Shown here: one piece after another, positions 1 through 9,737 of the stretch
Numbering within the stretch: the first letter of the stretch is position 1
How the letters are laid out: each line of letters begins with the position of its first letter
Source of the DNA: JBCCGI01 sp039029355
Lineage (GTDB): Bacteria; Planctomycetota; UBA1135; GCA-002686595
Direction of reading: 5' to 3'
Length of the DNA stretch: 59,608 bases
NCBI GenBank assembly: GCA_039029355.1
Contig: JBCCGI010000051.1
Location: forward strand, 1-59,608
The notes under the pieces: model-generated
Databases searched by the model: none
The model's input: the letters and a program-made list of their open reading frames with translations, nothing else
What the model was told of the DNA's origin: nothing
Position numbers and translations under genes: made by a program

Positions 1-1
1 G

Positions 2-403
2 TGGCGGACACTCACGCCGCTATGGGGCACTGTGGATGGGAGAAATTGCTCCGCCGCGCCGGCTCCGCAGCCCGCCGCGCCCGCGCAGCGACCCGCGGCC
101 CAACCGCAGCCCGCTCCGGCGGTCCCGGCCCGGCCGGTCGCGCCGCAGGACGACGGCCCGATCGAGGTTCGGCTCGACGAGGAGGAAGCCCCGTCGATGC
201 CGGTCTTCGCGAACGATCCCCCGGCGGAGCCCGGTGGCCCCCAGGCGGACGTCTACGCGCCGCGCGCCGCGCTGCCGGGTCAGCCGGCCGACGAACCGGA
301 GCCGGTGGATGCTCCGGCCGCCTACGGCCGCGCGCTCGACAAGCTGCTGCCCGACACGAACGTCCGCGACGCGATCCAGAACACGCGCGACGGGCAGGGC
401 TAG
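2..403 (+). CDS. C-terminal part of an unknown proline/alanine-rich protein (start lies outside the window)
   Basis: The frame is open from the first bases of the window to a TAG stop at 401-403, so the gene most likely begins upstream. The visible part begins with a short ordinary stretch containing WGTVDGRNC. A Pro/Ala/Gln-rich low-complexity linker follows, then an acidic stretch (EVRLDEEEA), and the tail ends in LLPDTNVRDAIQNTRDGQG. The linker suggests a disordered tether rather than an enzyme core. An ATG at 32 could be used as a start, but the frame is open before it. The gene converges on the Tex gene with a hairpin between them. No family is recognised. Confidence 0.5.
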   Translation, partial: WRTLTPLWGTVDGRNCSAAPAPQPAAPAQRPAAQPQPAPAVPARPVAPQDDGPIEVRLDEEEAPSMPVFANDPPAEPGGPQADVYAPRAALPGQPADEPEPVDAPAAYGRALDKLLPDTNVRDAIQNTRDGQG

Positions 404-462
404 GCAGCCCGACGCGAGCGGGCCCCGCGCCGCCTGGACGGGGGCCTTCCTACGACACGGCC

Positions 463-489
463 GCCGCGCCCGCCGAAGTCGGGCGCGGC
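463..489. terminator. Hairpin between convergent genes, probable bidirectional terminator
   Basis: GCCGCGCCCG (463-472) pairs perfectly with CGGGCGCGGC (480-489) around a 7-nt loop. It lies between the stop of the unknown gene (403) and the stop of the Tex gene (500), which face each other. There is no clear T-run on either side, so its role as a terminator is inferred from structure and position. Confidence 0.5.
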
Positions 490-499
490 TCGCCAGGCC

Positions 500-3400
500 T
501 CAGGAGTCCTCGCCGGAGGGCTCCTTCTCCTTGGCGTCGTCCTTGTTCGCGTCGAAGAAGTTCGCGAACGGGTTGTAGGAGACCTTCGTCTTGCCGGCGT
601 TGCGCACCGCCTCGGCATCGTAGTCCTCGCCGCGCTGGCCGCGGCGATCTGCGCCCCGCCGGCCGCCAGGACCGCGTCCCGGACCACCGCCCGGACCACC
701 GCCGGGCTTGCCGCCCGGCTTGCGGCGCTTCGAGCCCTCGGAGCGCGACTTGCCCGAGCCTCCGAGCCCATCGCGACGCGACTGCGCGGCGCGCACGACG
801 CGCTGCGGCTCGGGCCAGTCCGAGCGCTCGCGGCCGCCGCCGCCTCCGCCTCCGCGCCCTTCGGGGCGCTCGCGACGACGCCCGGGTCCGCCCCGGCCGC
901 CCTTCTTGCGCTCCGGCGGGGGCACGTTCTTGAGCGACAGCGTGATGCGCTGCCCACCCGTATCGAGCACGCGCGCGCGCACCGGCTGGCCGATCGAGAG
1001 CACCTCGCGCGCATCGCGCACGTAGCGCGGCGACGCCTCGCTGATGTGGATCAGCCCCTCGCGCGACAGGCCGAGGTCGATGAAGGCCCCGAAGCTGGTC
1101 AGATTCGAGACCAGCCCCTCGATGATCTGCCCCTTCTCGATGGTGGCGGCATCGGTGTCGTGCGGGAGGAAGTTCGGCGGGAAGTACCGCAGGCGCGGAT
1201 CGCGCCCGGGGAACGAAATCTCACGGATCAGGTCGCGCCAGACCGTCTCGTCGACGTCGAAGTCCGCGCGGCGCAGCCCCTTGGTCGCGCCACGCTGCCC
1301 CAGCGCGTCCTCGACGGTGTTGCCGGTCGACTCGATCAGCCGCCGCGCGAGCGGGTACTGATCCGGGTGCAGGCCGGTGCGGTCGAGCGGCTCGGGCGAC
1401 CCGCTCACGCGCAGGAACGCGACGCAGCTCACCCACTGGGCCTCGGTCAAGAGGCCCGAGCTGCGGAGCTCTTCGCGCGACTCGATCGACTTGTTGTCGC
1501 GGTACTCGACGATCTTGGTCGCCGTCTCGAAGTCCAGCCCGGGCAGCCGGCGGAGGATCGACACCGGCGCGCGGTTCACGTCGCAGCCGATGTAGGCGAT
1601 GGCCGACTCGACGGTCTCCTGCAGGGTGCGCCGGAGGTTCGCCTTGCTGACGAGCCCGGCCTCCATGCCGAGGCCGAGGTTGCGTGGGTCGACCTTCAAC
1701 ACCTCGAGCAGGAGGTCCTGCATGCGCCGCCCAAGGCTCACCGCCATGCGGGCGGGGACGCTGAGGTCGGCCAGCTCCTTGCGGGCGAGCTCGGAGTTGG
1801 CGTAGTTCGTCAGGCCCGCCTCGTGGACGATGCACACGTCGCCCTCGCCGCCGAGCATCCGGATGCACTCGCGGATCCGCGGCACCTGGGCCAGCGAGCC
1901 CTTGCCGTGGCCGACCGCCACCGTGCGCACGCCGGTCCCGCGCAGCGCGTTGCCCAGCTCTTCGGCCAGGGCCATCGCCTCCTTGTCGCGGGTCTCGATC
2001 TTGATCTCGGCCGAGGCCGGCTCGCCGTCGGCGCCCACGAGAACCAGGATCCAGTCCTGCTTGGCGTTGATCGTGAGCCCCGCCACCGCACGCTGCCCGC
2101 CGACCGGCGAGAGCAGGATCTGGCGTAGGTGCTGCGCGAGGAAGCGCAGGGCCTCCTCGTCGCCGCGCTCCTTCAGCTCGAGGCGCACGTCGCCCTCGAT
2201 CATCGGGAAGAGCCGCCGCAGCAGGGCCTGCTCGGCAACCGCGTGCACGACGCCCTCGAACTCGGGGTCGAGACGGCGGCCGAGCGTCTGCTGCACCCGC
2301 GGCAGGATGACCTTGGGATCGAGCGCGATCGCCGTGGTGATCGCGCGGTCCTTCTGGGCCTGGCGGATCTGCAGCAGCTTGCGCCCCTGCAGTTGGCGGA
2401 TCGGCTCCTTGATCTTCAGCAGCGAGCGGTGCCGCTGAAGGCGCGACTCGTCGCCGGTCGAACGGACGCTGAGCACGCCGTGCTTGCGCATCGCCTTGCG
2501 CACCGCGCGTCGCAGGCCCGGGTCGCGGCCGAGGCGGTCGGAGAGGACGCGCATCGCGCCGGCGAGCGCCTCCTGCTCGGTGTGCACGCCGCGGTCGGGG
2601 CGCACGAACTCACCGCAGAGGAGCGCGAGCTTGGGCGTGATGTCGACCTGATCCTTGAAGACCGGAAGCTCCGCCCCCAGGCCCTCGGCGGAAGCCACGG
2701 CCTCGGCCGGCGCCGCCTCGTCGGAGGTCGCAGCCGGGGCGGCGGCCTCTCCGTCCGGAGCGGGAGCCGCCTCGGACGCGGGCGCTCCCGGCACCGCGGC
2801 TTCGGGATCGGACGCGGGCGCTTCCGGCGCCGCGGCTTCGGGAGCCGTTGCGCCCGGCGTCTCCGCCTCGGGCGCGGGCGCCGCGGTCGGCACCGCTTCG
2901 GCGGCGGGCGCGCCGCCCTCCGTCGCGGAGGCCTCTGCGGCCGGCGCTTGCGCGGGCTCGTCCGTCGCGCTGGGTACTTCCGATGCCTCGGGGGCCTCGG
3001 GGACCTCAGGCGCGTCGGGCGTTTCGGGCGGGGCAGCCGCCGCATCGTCTCCCGCCGGCGGTGTCGCGTCGGCGCTCGCCTCGGCCGGGGCCGGTGCGCC
3101 GTCGGCAGCCGGCGCGGACGCGCCTTCCTCGTCGCCCTTGCCGCGTCCTCTGCGCTCCTTCGGAAGCGGCGCGAGGATCCGGTCGGCGAGCTCGCCGAGA
3201 CCGCGGTCGAGGGCAAGCTGCACCTCGGGCTCCGGCCGGCGGTGCGGCAGGAACAGATCCTCGATCTCGAAGCGGTCCATGCACGCGCGGATCTCGGGGA
3301 ACGCGGTCTCTTCCTCCGCGCTCTGCTCCTTCTCGCCCCGACCGGTCAGCATCCGCAGGATGGTTCCGCGGCGGCGATCGAGCTCGTCCAGCGCCTTGCG

Positions 3401-3574
3401 CTGGCGGTCGATGCGCCGGACCACGTTTTCGGTCAGGCGGGTATCGCCGCGCCGGAAGCGACCGATATAGGTCGACGTCAGGCCGGCGTCGAGCATCTCC
3501 AGGACGCTCCGGATCGCGTCGGCGTCGGTGGCGAATTCCTTCGCAAGCGTCTCGACGATGGCAGCTCGGGTCAC
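500..3574 (-). CDS. tex: Tex/YhgF-family S1 RNA-binding protein with a long low-complexity insertion
   Basis: The 1024-residue product has the Tex architecture. In order it shows an N-terminal helical region, a YqgF/RNase H-like core (WILVLVGADGE), a helix-hairpin-helix block (RRLPGLDFETATKIVEYRD, then LHPDQYPLARRLIE) and an S1 domain (EGLVSNLTSFGAFIDLGLSR). Tex proteins bind nucleic acid and have been linked to transcription and RNA metabolism. The family is usually 720-780 residues. The extra length here comes from an Ala/Pro/Glu-rich insertion at about residues 143-300 and a Gly/Arg-rich tail after the S1 domain. The start is GTG at 3574, preceded by a GGAGG-type site and a (GA)6 tract on the coding strand. 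The RG-rich tail could add RNA affinity (inference). Confidence 0.92.
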   Translation of the reverse strand: MTRAAIVETLAKEFATDADAIRSVLEMLDAGLTSTYIGRFRRGDTRLTENVVRRIDRQRKALDELDRRRGTILRMLTGRGEKEQSAEEETAFPEIRACMDRFEIEDLFLPHRRPEPEVQLALDRGLGELADRILAPLPKERRGRGKGDEEGASAPAADGAPAPAEASADATPPAGDDAAAAPPETPDAPEVPEAPEASEVPSATDEPAQAPAAEASATEGGAPAAEAVPTAAPAPEAETPGATAPEAAAPEAPASDPEAAVPGAPASEAAPAPDGEAAAPAATSDEAAPAEAVASAEGLGAELPVFKDQVDITPKLALLCGEFVRPDRGVHTEQEALAGAMRVLSDRLGRDPGLRRAVRKAMRKHGVLSVRSTGDESRLQRHRSLLKIKEPIRQLQGRKLLQIRQAQKDRAITTAIALDPKVILPRVQQTLGRRLDPEFEGVVHAVAEQALLRRLFPMIEGDVRLELKERGDEEALRFLAQHLRQILLSPVGGQRAVAGLTINAKQDWILVLVGADGEPASAEIKIETRDKEAMALAEELGNALRGTGVRTVAVGHGKGSLAQVPRIRECIRMLGGEGDVCIVHEAGLTNYANSELARKELADLSVPARMAVSLGRRMQDLLLEVLKVDPRNLGLGMEAGLVSKANLRRTLQETVESAIAYIGCDVNRAPVSILRRLPGLDFETATKIVEYRDNKSIESREELRSSGLLTEAQWVSCVAFLRVSGSPEPLDRTGLHPDQYPLARRLIESTGNTVEDALGQRGATKGLRRADFDVDETVWRDLIREISFPGRDPRLRYFPPNFLPHDTDAATIEKGQIIEGLVSNLTSFGAFIDLGLSREGLIHISEASPRYVRDAREVLSIGQPVRARVLDTGGQRITLSLKNVPPPERKKGGRGGPGRRRERPEGRGGGGGGGRERSDWPEPQRVVRAAQSRRDGLGGSGKSRSEGSKRRKPGGKPGGGPGGGPGRGPGGRRGADRRGQRGEDYDAEAVRNAGKTKVSYNPFANFFDANKDDAKEKEPSGEDS

Positions 3575-3582
3575 GGTCCTCC

Positions 3583-3594
3583 CTCTCTCTCTCT
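3583..3594. repeat. (CT)6 dinucleotide tract upstream of the Tex start
   Basis: Six CT units on the + strand read as (GA)6 on the coding strand of the Tex gene, just upstream of its Shine-Dalgarno-like GGAGG and GTG start. A change in length would alter the leader but not the reading frame. Confidence 0.6.
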
Positions 3595-3720
3595 ATTGGG
3601 GGGTAGCGTGCTTTCGGGGGCTCCACATCCTACCCGGGCCCCCGGATTCAGGGGAATCCGCGCGCGAACGGCCGGCTCGCGGTTCAGAGCGGGGCATGGT
3701 GGGAGCGGATGAGGACCGGC

Positions 3721-4302
3721 TCAGATCCCGACGATGCGGATGAGCTCACGCCCAAAGCGGAAGCCCGCAGCGTCGTCGAAGGCGGTCACGATGTGCTTGT
3801 CGCGCTCGACCTGCACGCCGGTGTACTTGGCTCCGGCGTCGCGCAGCGCGCCGGCGATCGACGGGTCGCCGGTAACCTTACGGCCCTTCACCACGCCAGC
3901 CCGCGCCAGCAGCGCGGCGGAATGGCCCCAGGCCCCGATCAGCTTCTCGGCGGCGTCGGCCTCGCGCACCAGGCGCAGGGCGTCGGGGTGGTCGACCAGC
4001 TCGAGCGCACCCTCGCCCCCGCACAGCAGGATCCCGGAGTACGCGTCCATGGTCTCGCCCTCGATGCGGCCGTCGACCTGGAACTCGTCCTGCATCTCGC
4101 CGTGGATGAGGTCCTCGTCTTTGGTCGAGACCGAGCGGGTGCCGACGTGAACGTTGTAAAGGGACGAGCGCGCGTAGCGGAGGGTGGTCTCGGCGTAGCT
4201 GCGCTCGGGAACGACGACCAGGACGGTGCTGACGTACTTCTGGACCTTCAGTCCGTACTCGTCGACGTCGTCGCCGGCCTCGGGTGCTTCCTTCTCGGCC
4301 AT
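3721..4302 (-). CDS. DJ-1/PfpI-family protein without the nucleophilic cysteine
   Basis: The 193-residue product has the DJ-1/PfpI pattern: a beta-rich start (VSTVLVVVPE), a GILLCGGEGALEL turn, then KLIGAWGHSAALLARAGVVKG followed by KVTG. In active members (PfpI, Hsp31, YhbO) the elbow reads A-I-C-H-G. Here the aligned residues are A-W-G126-H127-S, so the Cys is replaced by Gly while the His remains. A hydrolase or glyoxalase role is therefore doubtful, and a binding or structural role is more likely. The ATG at 4302 is two bases after the stop of the upstream propeller gene, so the two are probably co-translated. A longer in-frame extension would run into that upstream gene and was rejected. 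Confidence 0.8.
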   Translation of the reverse strand: MAEKEAPEAGDDVDEYGLKVQKYVSTVLVVVPERSYAETTLRYARSSLYNVHVGTRSVSTKDEDLIHGEMQDEFQVDGRIEGETMDAYSGILLCGGEGALELVDHPDALRLVREADAAEKLIGAWGHSAALLARAGVVKGRKVTGDPSIAGALRDAGAKYTGVQVERDKHIVTAFDDAAGFRFGRELIRIVGI

Positions 4303-4304
4303 GG

Positions 4305-5270
4305 TTAGTCGGGGATCTCGAAGACGGAGACGCGCGTCTCCTCCGCGAGGAGACCTGCGCCCTGGGAAACGTGCCAAGCGATGTGCTCGTCGAGCCCGGG
4401 CACCGTGACCTCGCCGAGCTGCCGCCCGGTGAGCACGTCGCGCACGTCGAGCAGCGAATCGCGCGCCACGTAGAGCTTGCCGTCGTCCAGACGGATGCTG
4501 ACGTCGGGCATGCCGCCAAGGCCCTCCTCGGGGATCGGGTCGCGCCAGAGGACGGTGCCGTCCTCGGTGGTCGAGACGCCGAGCAGGAAGAGGCGCTCCT
4601 GCGCCGCGGCACGCTTGAGGCCTTCACCGACCAGCAGCACCGCGACGCCGCCGCCCACGGCCATGTCATGCACGACCGCGAGCTCGGGCGGAAGCAGCTC
4701 GCTGACGAACTCGCCGCTCTCGACCTCGACGCGCAGCACGCCTTGGCGCTTGGCCTTGTTGTCGGTGTACAGCACAAAGACGTGCGCGCCGTCGCGGCCG
4801 AGCAGGTGGTAGCGCTCGCCTTCGCGGCGGAAGCTCCACACCTCGAGCATCGGCCCCGTCAGCAGGCCGGTGACCCGCCCGGGCGTGAGCGTCATGCACA
4901 GATCGCCGCCGACGACCGCTTGGTCGAAGGGCTCGATCGACTCGGCGCCGAGCAGCTCACCCGAGCTGAGCGACATGCGCGCGATCAGGTGCCCACCGCT
5001 GCCGGGGCCGAGCACGACCACGTCGTCCTCGTCGCCGAGGCCGGCGCCGAAGCCGCGGCCGTAGCCGACCTCGCAGGGAGAGACCCAAAGCTCCTTCCCC
5101 GACTGGCGGTCGTAGGCACCGAGCCGGCCGGGGATCACATCGTCCTTCCATTTCCCGCCCGCGGGCGGGGTGTACCCGTGGAGCAGGAGCGGGCCGGTAT
5201 CGCCGAGGGCGATGCCGTCGATCTCCCCGTCCATCTCGCGGGTCCAGCGGCGTCGCGCGGTCCTGAGCAT
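4305..5270 (-). CDS. Predicted PQQ-like/quinoprotein beta-propeller protein
   Basis: The 321-residue product has repeated blade-like units such as GRLGAYDRQSGKELW, ARMSLSSGELLG, VLRVEVESGEFV and LLDVRDVLTGRQLG. Each is a short beta strand with an ...SGE/TG... turn, as in PQQ-like or outer-membrane beta-propellers. It has no obvious signal peptide and so may be cytoplasmic. It lies between fusA (31-nt gap) and the DJ-1-like gene (2-nt gap), in the same direction, so it is probably the middle gene of an operon. The ATG at 5270 was chosen because it directly follows the fusA stop and lies 8 nt after TAGGAT on the coding strand. No enzymatic motif is seen. Confidence 0.65.
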   Translation of the reverse strand: MLRTARRRWTREMDGEIDGIALGDTGPLLLHGYTPPAGGKWKDDVIPGRLGAYDRQSGKELWVSPCEVGYGRGFGAGLGDEDDVVVLGPGSGGHLIARMSLSSGELLGAESIEPFDQAVVGGDLCMTLTPGRVTGLLTGPMLEVWSFRREGERYHLLGRDGAHVFVLYTDNKAKRQGVLRVEVESGEFVSELLPPELAVVHDMAVGGGVAVLLVGEGLKRAAAQERLFLLGVSTTEDGTVLWRDPIPEEGLGGMPDVSIRLDDGKLYVARDSLLDVRDVLTGRQLGEVTVPGLDEHIAWHVSQGAGLLAEETRVSVFEIPD

Positions 5271-5301
5271 GGGCGGGAATCCTAGCGGAAGCGGAGACGG
5301 G

Positions 5302-7410
<2,109 letters not shown>

Positions 7411-7528
7411 CGGAAGGAGGGTGCGCCGAGGCGCGTTTTGCAGGTCTCCGCGGGGGGCGGAGTAGGGGTATGTGGAGAGTTTGAGACGGGACGTCGAGCC
7501 CAACAGCGTAGCGACACCCGCCTAGCCG

Positions 7529-8518
7529 TCAACGGGGCTTTTCGATCCTGACCCGCTCTCCGGTGTGTCGCCCCCCTGCGAGGCCCCCCCGCGGGACGCC
7601 GCGCGCGACGGTCCGGCCGCCCGACGCGTAGCCCCGGAACTCCAGCGGAATGCCCTCGCCACGCCGCAAATCGGGCGTTGCCTGCAGATGGAGGCCCAAA
7701 TGCGGCTCGGGAGTGAGGGGCGAGCGCGCCGAGAACCCGACCCGCGCCAAGACCTGGCCGGGCTCGACCAGATCCCCCACCGCGACCGCCAAGGAGTTTT
7801 GTTGAAGACCGATTAAGAAGAGGTACTCGCCGTCGGCGACCCGCAGGACGACGTGGTTTCCGTAGGGCTCGCCGGTCGCCGCGGCGGCTCCCGCCGCTCG
7901 ATCCGGCTCGCCGTCGTGGACCGCCACGACCTCGCCGGCGGCCGGCGCGAGCACCGCCTCGCCCAGGCAGAGCGAGCCCCCGGCGCCGCCGCTCGCGCCC
8001 TCGTCGTCACAGCGGACGAAGTCGTAGCCGAAGCGGCGGTCGGGGTAGAGCACGAGCGCGTTCTGGGGCCCCTTCTTGCCGCCCCAGCGCACGGTCCACT
8101 CGCCCTCGAACGGCAGCCGGAACGCCACCGCGCTCGGGTGCCCCTCGAACGACGACGGGTAGGCCAGGGGGTAGGCGCAGAACCACACCGAGGCGCCGAG
8201 GCTGAGGAACGCTCCCAGCCGAGCACGCTGCAGCACCGGCCGGCGGAAGAGGCTCCACCCGATCCCGACCAGCAGCGTCACCGCGCCCAGCAGGAAGAGC
8301 ACGAGCCGCCCGACGGTGTAGGCGTCGATCGGGCCGGTGCCGCCGGGGCGCAGCCCCAGGTAAAGGAAGAGCACCGCGGTCGCCGCCGCGATCAGGAAGG
8401 CAAACCAGGCCCAGGGCTCCGGCCCGGCGCGTCCCGGTCCGCTGAGGACCTGCTCCCAGGCCGCGTCGCCCGGGCGGCCCGACCGGCCCGGGCGCGCGCT
8501 GCGACGCGACGCGCTCAC
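7529..8518 (-). CDS. Membrane protein with a degenerate M23 (LytM-like) domain
   Basis: The 329-residue product has three hydrophobic segments (about residues 37-57, 68-90 and 101-120) followed by an M23-type beta fold. Fold markers are RRFGYDFV, GEAVLAPAAGEVVAV, GNHVVLRV, VGDLVEPGQVLARVG and EPHLGLHLQ. M23 metallopeptidases bind zinc through H-x(3)-D and H-x-H. Here the first His position is Arg162, Asp166 remains, and the H-x-H motif is H273-L-G275. Peptidoglycan hydrolysis is therefore unlikely. The GTG start at 8518 overlaps the HMG-CoA reductase stop in a GTGA, so the two are translationally coupled. A longer in-frame reading would lie inside the reductase gene. Confidence 0.72.
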   Translation of the reverse strand: MSASRRSARPGRSGRPGDAAWEQVLSGPGRAGPEPWAWFAFLIAAATAVLFLYLGLRPGGTGPIDAYTVGRLVLFLLGAVTLLVGIGWSLFRRPVLQRARLGAFLSLGASVWFCAYPLAYPSSFEGHPSAVAFRLPFEGEWTVRWGGKKGPQNALVLYPDRRFGYDFVRCDDEGASGGAGGSLCLGEAVLAPAAGEVVAVHDGEPDRAAGAAAATGEPYGNHVVLRVADGEYLFLIGLQQNSLAVAVGDLVEPGQVLARVGFSARSPLTPEPHLGLHLQATPDLRRGEGIPLEFRGYASGGRTVARGVPRGGLAGGRHTGERVRIEKPR

Positions 8519-9717
8519 GCCTCGCGCTCCGCGTCGGGCCGGTTGCGTCCGAGCGCCTCGTGCGCCGCGACGAACTCGTGCGTGCAGAACGAAGCCATCA
8601 GCGAGAGGTCCCCCGCGAGCACCGTCGCGGCCAGCATCTCGGCGAAGGTGTTCGCGCCACCGTCGCCGCGCACGCCGAGGATGTCGAGGCACTCGGCCGC
8701 GGTGCCCTTGCCCGAGCCGCCGCCGACGGTACCGACGAGCAGCGCCGGCAGCGTCGCCGACGCCTGCAGGTCGCCGCGCTCGTCGACGTCGAAGTCGAGC
8801 AGGCCCACCGCGCTCTCGGCGACGTAGGCCACGTCCTGGCCGCAGGCGAGCAGCACCGCGGCCAGGCCGTTCGCCACCTGCACGAGGTGGTTGTGCGTGC
8901 CGAGGTGCGCGAAGCCCACCGCGTAGGAGCGCTGAATCCGCACCAGGTCCTCGGGCTCGACCCGCAGGATGCGCCGCAGAGCCTCGCGCGGCACGCGCGC
9001 GTCGGCCACCACGGTTCGGCCGCGGCCGTCGAGCAGCGCGCGCGCGTTGGCGCGCTTCTCGACGTCCTCGCCGTGCACGTAGCGCTCGCGCGCGCCGGTG
9101 CGGGCGGCGAGGTCGGCGGCGATCAGATCGGTGGCGCGCGCGGCCATGTTGATGCCGATCGCATCGCCGGTCGTGAACGTGAGAGCGAGCACGAGGCGGC
9201 GCCCCAGCACGTGGGTCCGCACCTCGGCTAGGGCCCCGTGGCGGGTGATTCCGGCGACCGTGGCGCGCCAGGCCTCCAGGCTGCCGTCCGCCTCGCGCGC
9301 CGCCACCTGAGCTGCGGCCACGTCGGCGTAGACCAGGATCGGCGCCTGGGTGAGCCCCTCCTTCAGCACCCGCGCTCGGACCGCGCCGCCGGCCGCGAGG
9401 GCCTTCATGCCGCGGCTGTACGAGGCGACCATGGCCCCCTCGTTGGTGGCCATCGGCACGTAGACCGTCCGCTCCCCGGCGCTCCCGTCGATCGCGAGCG
9501 GGCCGGCTAGGCCGACCGGGACCTGCACGAAGCCGATCGGGTTCTCGATATTGCCGCGCGCCTCGGCGGGCGGGACCGGGGCCCCAGCCAGATGCGGCAG
9601 CGGGCGGCCGGCGAGGCGCTCACACAGCCGCAGACGCTCCGCGACGATCGCGGGCGCGTAGTCGTCTTCGGCCGAGCGCGGGACCTTCGCGGCCGGCGTC
9701 GAAGGATCGCCGTCCAT
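8515..9717 (-). CDS. Hydroxymethylglutaryl-CoA reductase
   Basis: This NAD(P)H-dependent enzyme makes mevalonate from HMG-CoA. The 400-residue product carries ENPIGFVQVPVGLAGPL, PMATNEGAMVAS (catalytic Glu93), VEKRANA (catalytic Lys221), CGQDVA (catalytic Asp295), DAIGINMA and TVGGGSGKGT in the cofactor region. A C-terminal LSLMASF...AAHEALGRN supplies His386. The pattern is closest to class I (eukaryote/archaea-like) enzymes, without their membrane domain. No other mevalonate-pathway gene is in the window. It lies 20 nt after the porin gene and overlaps the M23-like gene by 4 nt. Most planctomycetes are thought to use the MEP pathway, so its role (mevalonate, carotenoid or secondary metabolism) is open. 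Confidence 0.93.
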   Translation of the reverse strand: MDGDPSTPAAKVPRSAEDDYAPAIVAERLRLCERLAGRPLPHLAGAPVPPAEARGNIENPIGFVQVPVGLAGPLAIDGSAGERTVYVPMATNEGAMVASYSRGMKALAAGGAVRARVLKEGLTQAPILVYADVAAAQVAAREADGSLEAWRATVAGITRHGALAEVRTHVLGRRLVLALTFTTGDAIGINMAARATDLIAADLAARTGARERYVHGEDVEKRANARALLDGRGRTVVADARVPREALRRILRVEPEDLVRIQRSYAVGFAHLGTHNHLVQVANGLAAVLLACGQDVAYVAESAVGLLDFDVDERGDLQASATLPALLVGTVGGGSGKGTAAECLDILGVRGDGGANTFAEMLAATVLAGDLSLMASFCTHEFVAAHEALGRNRPDAEREA

Positions 9718-9737
9718 CGCCCGCGGTGCTCGCGTCG

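Noticed and set aside
1..933. Long Arg-rich open frame on the + strand at the left edge
   Set aside because: It overlaps the partial gene and the Tex gene, and its sequence is the low-complexity Arg/Pro/Ala type typical of a shadow frame in high-GC DNA.
2129..3712. Long + strand open frame opposite the Tex gene
   Set aside because: Its product is composition-driven and matches no family, whereas the other strand has all Tex motifs.
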